Source: Candidatus Margulisiibacteriota bacterium (GTDB taxonomy: Bacteria > Margulisbacteria > WOR-1 > O2-12-FULL-45-9). Taken from it: 8,661 nucleotides of DNA. Positions 5,770 to 8,661 of this stretch are shown here, one piece after another. Positions within the stretch are counted from its first letter, which is position 1. Every line of letters starts with the position of its first letter. The notes beneath the pieces were generated by a model, which was not told the origin of the DNA, searched no databases, and saw only the letters and a list, made by a program, of their open reading frames with translations. A program made the translations under genes and the position numbers. The stretch lies in the NCBI GenBank assembly GCA_028714935.1, contig JAQTLJ010000043.1:1-8661 (forward strand), in the 5' to 3' direction.

Positions 5770-7757
5770 TCCTTGAACTCCAGCTCCCTCAGTCTTTCCA
5801 GCTTATCTTTGGCGGACCGGCGGATCAGGCTGATGTCATAGGGCTCCATGCCCAGCTCTTTGCTTATTTTAGCATAGGTTTTGCGTTCGTCGTAGTAAAG
5901 TTGCAGGACCTTTTTTTCCAGCGGCGAGAGCTTCAGAGCTTTGGCGGTCCGGAGCTTTTCTTTGATCAGTCTTTTCTGGTATTTGATCAGCTCGACTTTC
6001 TCTTCGATCTCCTCTTCACTTTCATGGGCCTGGGCCTGGTAGAATTTGTAAAAATCGCCTTTTTTATCCAGCAGTTCGGCAAAAGTGCCTGATTCGCTGA
6101 TGACGTTATCATTGATGATATAGATCCGGTCGGCGTTTTTCAGCGAAGAAGGCCGATGGGTGATCATCAGGACGGTCTTGGCTTTGATCAGCTGCTTTAA
6201 GTTGTTAAAGATAGCTGCTTCGGTGATGCTGTCGAGGGCGGAGGTGGCTTCGTCCAGGACCAGGATCTTGACGTCGCGGTAAAGCGCGCGCGCGATCGCT
6301 AGCCGCTGCTTTTGCCCGCCGGAAAGGTTGAGGCCGCCTTCGCCGATCAGCGTGTCGTAGCCGCCCGGCAGCCCGACGATAAAATCATGGATCTCCGCCG
6401 CTTTAGCCGCCTCTACCATTGCCGCGCCATTAACGACCTTGCGGCCGTACTGGAGGTTGTCGCGGATCGAGCCGGAGAAGATGACGACGTCCTGGGAAAC
6501 GATCGAGATATAGGCGCGCAGGGTCATCAGGGAGACCTTCTTGAGGTCGTATTTGTCGTCGATGTAAATGGCGCCTTCGGTCGGCTCGACAAATCTTAAG
6601 ATAAGGTCGATGATCGTGCTTTTGCCGGCGCCGCTAGTGCCGGCGAGCGCGGTGATCTCGCCGGGGTTGGCGATGAGATCAATGTTTTTCAGGATAAATT
6701 CCTCGGCGTCATGGTATTTAAAGCTCACGTTATCGAATTTAATCTTGCCCTCGATCTGGAAGAGGACAAATGTCCGCGTATCTTTATAGGCTTCCGGCTC
6801 CTTTTCCAGGATCTCGTCGACACGGTTGATGGAGACGAAGCTTCTGGTCAGTGATTTATAGATCGTCCCGAAATCCATGATCGGCTGGTGGATCTGGCCC
6901 AGGTAGACCAGGATCGCCATGATCTCGCCGATGGTGATATGTCCGGTAATCACCCGGTAGCCGGCGTACCAGGCGAGGAAACTGGTCCAGAGGGTGATCA
7001 GGGTCGCGTCGAAAAAGGAATTGAACAGTCCCAGAAAAAGATTTTGCCGGACCAGGGCGAACATGCCGATCAGCTTATCGATCAGGCGGTCGGTCTCATA
7101 GATCTCCTGGTTGAACGACTTGATCGTCTTGATGTTGCTCATTTTTTCCTGGTAGAAGGTATAGATCTCCGATTCCTGCTTCTGGCTTTTTTCCTGGAGC
7201 TCTTCAAAGCGCCTGGCGAAGAACCTGGTCTGGACGAAATAAAAAGGGACGCCGAGCATGGCCAGGACGGTCAGGTTCCAGTCGATCATCAGGCAGATGG
7301 CCAGCAGGGCGGCCAGCTGGAGGGTGGTTTTTATCAGGACAGGTATGGTCTCGGCCACCGAATCGACGATCACATCGATATCATCCGTGACCCGGACCAT
7401 CAGGTCCCCGACCTGCTTTTCAAAATGGTAGCGGAGCGGGAGACGGAGGAGCCGGGTGAAGAATTTCTTTCTCAGGTCGATCGAGAGGGTCTGGTGGATA
7501 AAGGTGTCCAGGTAGCTGGACACATCGGAAAAGAAGGTCTGGAAAATGAAGATCAGGACGCCAAAAAGCACCAGGAAGGTCAGGAGGTTGAGGTCGCGGT
7601 TCGGATAGGCGTAGTCGATCAGCACTTTGGTTATCAGCGGCGTTGCCATGCCAAAGAGGACGCCGATGCCGACGCAGAGCAGGGAAAGCAGGCTTTTATC
7701 CCAGTAGGGGAGGAGGAGCGAGAAATAGTTTATTAGGACCTTTAGACGGCTTCTCAT
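5766..7757 (-). CDS. ABC exporter (fused membrane and ATPase domains) with a C-terminal sigma-70 region 4-like helix-turn-helix
   Basis: A 663-residue type IV (MsbA/BmrA-like) half-transporter expected to dimerise in the inner membrane. The transmembrane domain is residues ~18-300. The ATPase domain (~337-575) is complete: A-loop Y348, Walker A GTSGAGKST (373-381), Q-loop Q422, signature LSGGQ (478-482), Walker B ILVLDE (498-503) with catalytic E503, D-loop SALD (506-509) and H534. Such exporters usually end here. This one continues with a charged coiled-coil-like linker (~577-606) and a domain at ~609-658 that reads like sigma factor region 4: LSPLEKKVLQLYY, TYAKISKELGM, then a recognition-like helix PYDISLIRRSAKDKLERLR. 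Substrate is unknown; no peptidase domain is present. The chosen ATG at 7755-7757 gives the normal exporter N-terminus and sits 10 nt after a -10 box, with no Shine-Dalgarno. A longer frame reaching 8123 would overlap the divergent secreted-protein gene and is not used. Confidence 0.92.
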   Translation of the reverse strand: MRSRLKVLINYFSLLLPYWDKSLLSLLCVGIGVLFGMATPLITKVLIDYAYPNRDLNLLTFLVLFGVLIFIFQTFFSDVSSYLDTFIHQTLSIDLRKKFFTRLLRLPLRYHFEKQVGDLMVRVTDDIDVIVDSVAETIPVLIKTTLQLAALLAICLMIDWNLTVLAMLGVPFYFVQTRFFARRFEELQEKSQKQESEIYTFYQEKMSNIKTIKSFNQEIYETDRLIDKLIGMFALVRQNLFLGLFNSFFDATLITLWTSFLAWYAGYRVITGHITIGEIMAILVYLGQIHQPIMDFGTIYKSLTRSFVSINRVDEILEKEPEAYKDTRTFVLFQIEGKIKFDNVSFKYHDAEEFILKNIDLIANPGEITALAGTSGAGKSTIIDLILRFVEPTEGAIYIDDKYDLKKVSLMTLRAYISIVSQDVVIFSGSIRDNLQYGRKVVNGAAMVEAAKAAEIHDFIVGLPGGYDTLIGEGGLNLSGGQKQRLAIARALYRDVKILVLDEATSALDSITEAAIFNNLKQLIKAKTVLMITHRPSSLKNADRIYIINDNVISESGTFAELLDKKGDFYKFYQAQAHESEEEIEEKVELIKYQKRLIKEKLRTAKALKLSPLEKKVLQLYYDERKTYAKISKELGMEPYDISLIRRSAKDKLERLRELEFKE
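5769..5933 (-). other. Sigma region 4-like HTH domain appended to the exporter
   Basis: This stretch encodes residues 609-663 of the exporter. The order is helix (SPLEKKVLQLYY), helix (TYAKISKELG), turn (ME) and helix (PYDISLIRRSAKDKLE), matching the spacing of sigma-70 region 4 and LuxR/sigma4-type HTHs, including the L-xx-xE-xx-VL-x-L-xY opening and the R-x-A-xx-KL closing pattern. The frame is continuous with the ATPase domain, with no stop between. Confidence 0.75.
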
Positions 7758-7767
7758 CTTTGCAAAC

Positions 7768-7796
7768 AGTATATCTTTTTTGGGGTAGGGCCGCAA
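7768..7796 (-). promoter_or_regulatory. Promoter of the ABC exporter operon
   Basis: On the minus strand, TTGCGG (7791-7796) and TATACT (7768-7773) are separated by exactly 17 nt. The -10 ends 10 nt before the ATG, so the leader would be only a few bases, and there is no Shine-Dalgarno. It probably drives all three operon genes. Confidence 0.65.
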
Positions 7797-7809
7797 GTTA
7801 ATGCAAGTT
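7793..7809. repeat. Helically phased direct repeat GCAAGTT, candidate operator
   Basis: GCAAGTT occurs at 7793-7799 and 7803-7809, 10 bp apart start to start. It lies between the two divergent genes and overlaps the exporter -35. One-turn-phased direct repeats are typical binding sites for dimeric regulators of the OmpR/PhoB kind. Regulatory use is inferred. Confidence 0.35.
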
Positions 7810-7825
7810 TTTTGCGCCTGACCAC

Positions 7826-7831
7826 GATAAT
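7826..7831 (+). promoter_or_regulatory. Possible -10 of the secreted repeat-protein gene
   Basis: GATAAT, continuing as GATAATATAGG, would place a start site near 7838 and a leader of about 28 nt containing the Shine-Dalgarno. No good -35 is present at 16-18 bp, so an activator may be needed. This is weak evidence. Confidence 0.35.
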
Positions 7832-7866
7832 ATAGGTGGCTGCACATTAAAAGAGGAGATGATCGT

Positions 7867-8661
7867 ATGAAAAGAATCATAATTTTACTGGCGGTTGTTT
7901 TAGTCTTCGGTCTGATTTCCCCGGTTTTAGCGACGCAAATTACTTCGGTTAATAGGATGAAAACTACCCCGACGATCGATACGGCCAGCGCAAACGGTGT
8001 GAAAATGATCATAAACAATAATACCAGCATTAGAGCAAAAAATGAGAAGTCGGTAACCGAGATCAACAATAATAAAGTTGAGAATAAAAACGAGACTTTA
8101 AAAGCGACTCCCATTGATTCCAATAATAATGTAATCGTTAATTACAATCCGCCCAAGAAGGTCATAAGCCGGACGGACAATAACAGCATTACTATTACTA
8201 AGCCTCCGGTCCAGGTCGCACCGATAGACCGCAACGACAATAATATTAAGCTTTATAAGCCTCCGGTCCAGGCCGCGCCGGTAAACCAAACTGACAATAA
8301 TATTAAGCTTTATAAGCCTCCGGTCCAGGCCGCGCCGGTAAACCAAACTGACAATAGTATTACGGTTTCTAATCCGCCGCTCCAGGCCATTTTGACAACG
8401 CAGAATAATAACAGCATCCAGGCCAGCCCGCCGCGCAAGATCCTCAACCGGCAGGAGAAGGCGGAGATCAAGTCAGTTATGCCGGTCCAAAAGTATGTAG
8501 ACCGGCAGCAGGAGAATAAGGAATTAAAGAATGTTATGACGGTGGCCGAATATCGCACGTATGAGCGGCAGACAGACAATGATGTCCAGCTCGTGGCTCA
8601 AGAAAAAGAGATGCAGGCGGTCTTGGTGAAAGACGATGGAGATGAAGTTGAGTTTGCTATG
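7867..8661 (+). CDS. Secreted Asn/Pro-rich tandem-repeat protein (3' end beyond window)
   Basis: An ATG at 7867, 8 nt after AGAGGAG (7852-7858), opens a frame of 265 codons that runs off the right edge without a stop. The product starts with a clear Sec signal peptide (MKRIIILLAVVLVFGLISPV, then LA; probable cleavage after A22). The mature part is low in hydrophobics and rich in Asn, Pro and Gln. Residues ~48-100 carry loosely spaced NNN motifs (IINNNTSI, EINNNKVE, DSNNNVIV). From 104 come 19-20-residue repeats of form DNN-x-I-...-KPPVQ-x-AP (starting at 104, 124, 143 and 162); the copies at 124 and 143 are identical. From ~200 a different motif, E[ILM][KQ]xV[ML]xV, recurs at 200, 219 and 248. 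I recognise no family. A periplasmic, surface or extracellular structural or binding role is plausible. It is divergent from the exporter operon by 109 bp. Confidence 0.85.
   Translation, partial: MKRIIILLAVVLVFGLISPVLATQITSVNRMKTTPTIDTASANGVKMIINNNTSIRAKNEKSVTEINNNKVENKNETLKATPIDSNNNVIVNYNPPKKVISRTDNNSITITKPPVQVAPIDRNDNNIKLYKPPVQAAPVNQTDNNIKLYKPPVQAAPVNQTDNSITVSNPPLQAILTTQNNNSIQASPPRKILNRQEKAEIKSVMPVQKYVDRQQENKELKNVMTVAEYRTYERQTDNDVQLVAQEKEMQAVLVKDDGDEVEFAM
8176..8349 (+). repeat. Tandem coding repeats, two of them identical 57-mers
   Basis: The 57-bp unit at 8236-8292 is repeated without a mismatch at 8293-8349, and the next 7 bases (8350-8356) still match. A diverged 60-bp copy precedes it (8176-8235). 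The unit length is a multiple of three and encodes 19 residues (DNNIKLYKPPVQAAPVNQT), so copy number can change without a frameshift. Confidence 0.95.

Noticed and set aside
1994..6299. Three GCGATCGC palindromes (1995-2002, 5175-5182, 6292-6299), like cyanobacterial HIP1, and many GATC sites overall
   Set aside because: Three in 8.7 kb is more than chance, but each encodes Ala-Ile-Ala in a minus-strand gene (PAIAK, RAIAK, LAIAR), so codon choice explains them. Only a genome-wide count could revive a HIP1-like signal.
6888..7736. 282-codon plus-strand ORF within the exporter gene
   Set aside because: It is antisense to a well-supported membrane domain, with Asp/Gln/Gly-rich composition typical of a reverse-complement shadow.
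7758..8123. N-terminal extension of the ABC exporter frame up to 8123 on the minus strand
   Set aside because: It would run antisense through the signal peptide of the secreted-protein gene, lacks a ribosome-binding site, and does not resemble exporter N-termini. The ATG at 7757 gives a normal start and sits beside a good promoter.
8098..8579. Two minus-strand ORFs with repeated residues such as VYRRGLDRRL
   Set aside because: They are the antisense reading of the in-frame 57-bp repeats of the plus-strand secreted protein; they have no ribosome-binding site or plausible protein character.

Overview
The window comes from a diderm (outer-membrane) bacterium of about 50% GC. The main evidence is a secreted protein at 2648-5008 that joins SLH-like modules to a C-terminal beta-barrel ending in Phe, as BAM-inserted outer-membrane proteins do. 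SLH-barrel proteins occur in Cyanobacteria, Negativicutes, Thermotogae, Deinococcota and several uncultivated lineages. With the DUF1015 gene and the PUR-type gene, this would suit an uncultivated diderm such as Margulisbacteria/WOR-1. That placement is an inference; nothing here fixes the taxon.

Layout. Positions 1-1223 (+) hold the 3' end of comM/yifB, a possible 43-aa ORF overlapping its stop, a PUR-alpha-like (DUF3276) nucleic-acid-binding gene, a strong GC hairpin and a 54-aa orphan. All point the same way. Positions 1247-2587 (-) are a full-length DUF1015 gene. A 60-bp divergent promoter region separates it from the SLH-barrel gene at 2648-5008 (+), which is followed by a 44-aa helical orphan at 5024-5158. 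Positions 5159-7757 (-) are a tight three-gene operon: an ABC exporter, a one-TM protein and a stand-alone response-regulator receiver. A 109-bp divergent region follows, then a secreted, Asn/Pro-rich repeat protein from 7867 that stays open to the window edge.

The most unusual part is the operon. The ABC exporter carries an extra ~85 residues at its C-terminus: a charged coiled-coil linker and then a helix-turn-helix closely resembling sigma-70 region 4. It is followed, with an ATGA overlap, by a small membrane protein and then a receiver with all its phosphorylation residues but no output domain. This could be an export system tied to signalling or transcription; the function is inference.

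A second theme is expression. Three genes that head transcription units (DUF1015, SLH-barrel, ABC exporter) have a near-consensus -10 box only 8-10 nt before the start codon and no Shine-Dalgarno, so they are probably leaderless. Most of the other genes have clear Shine-Dalgarno sequences.
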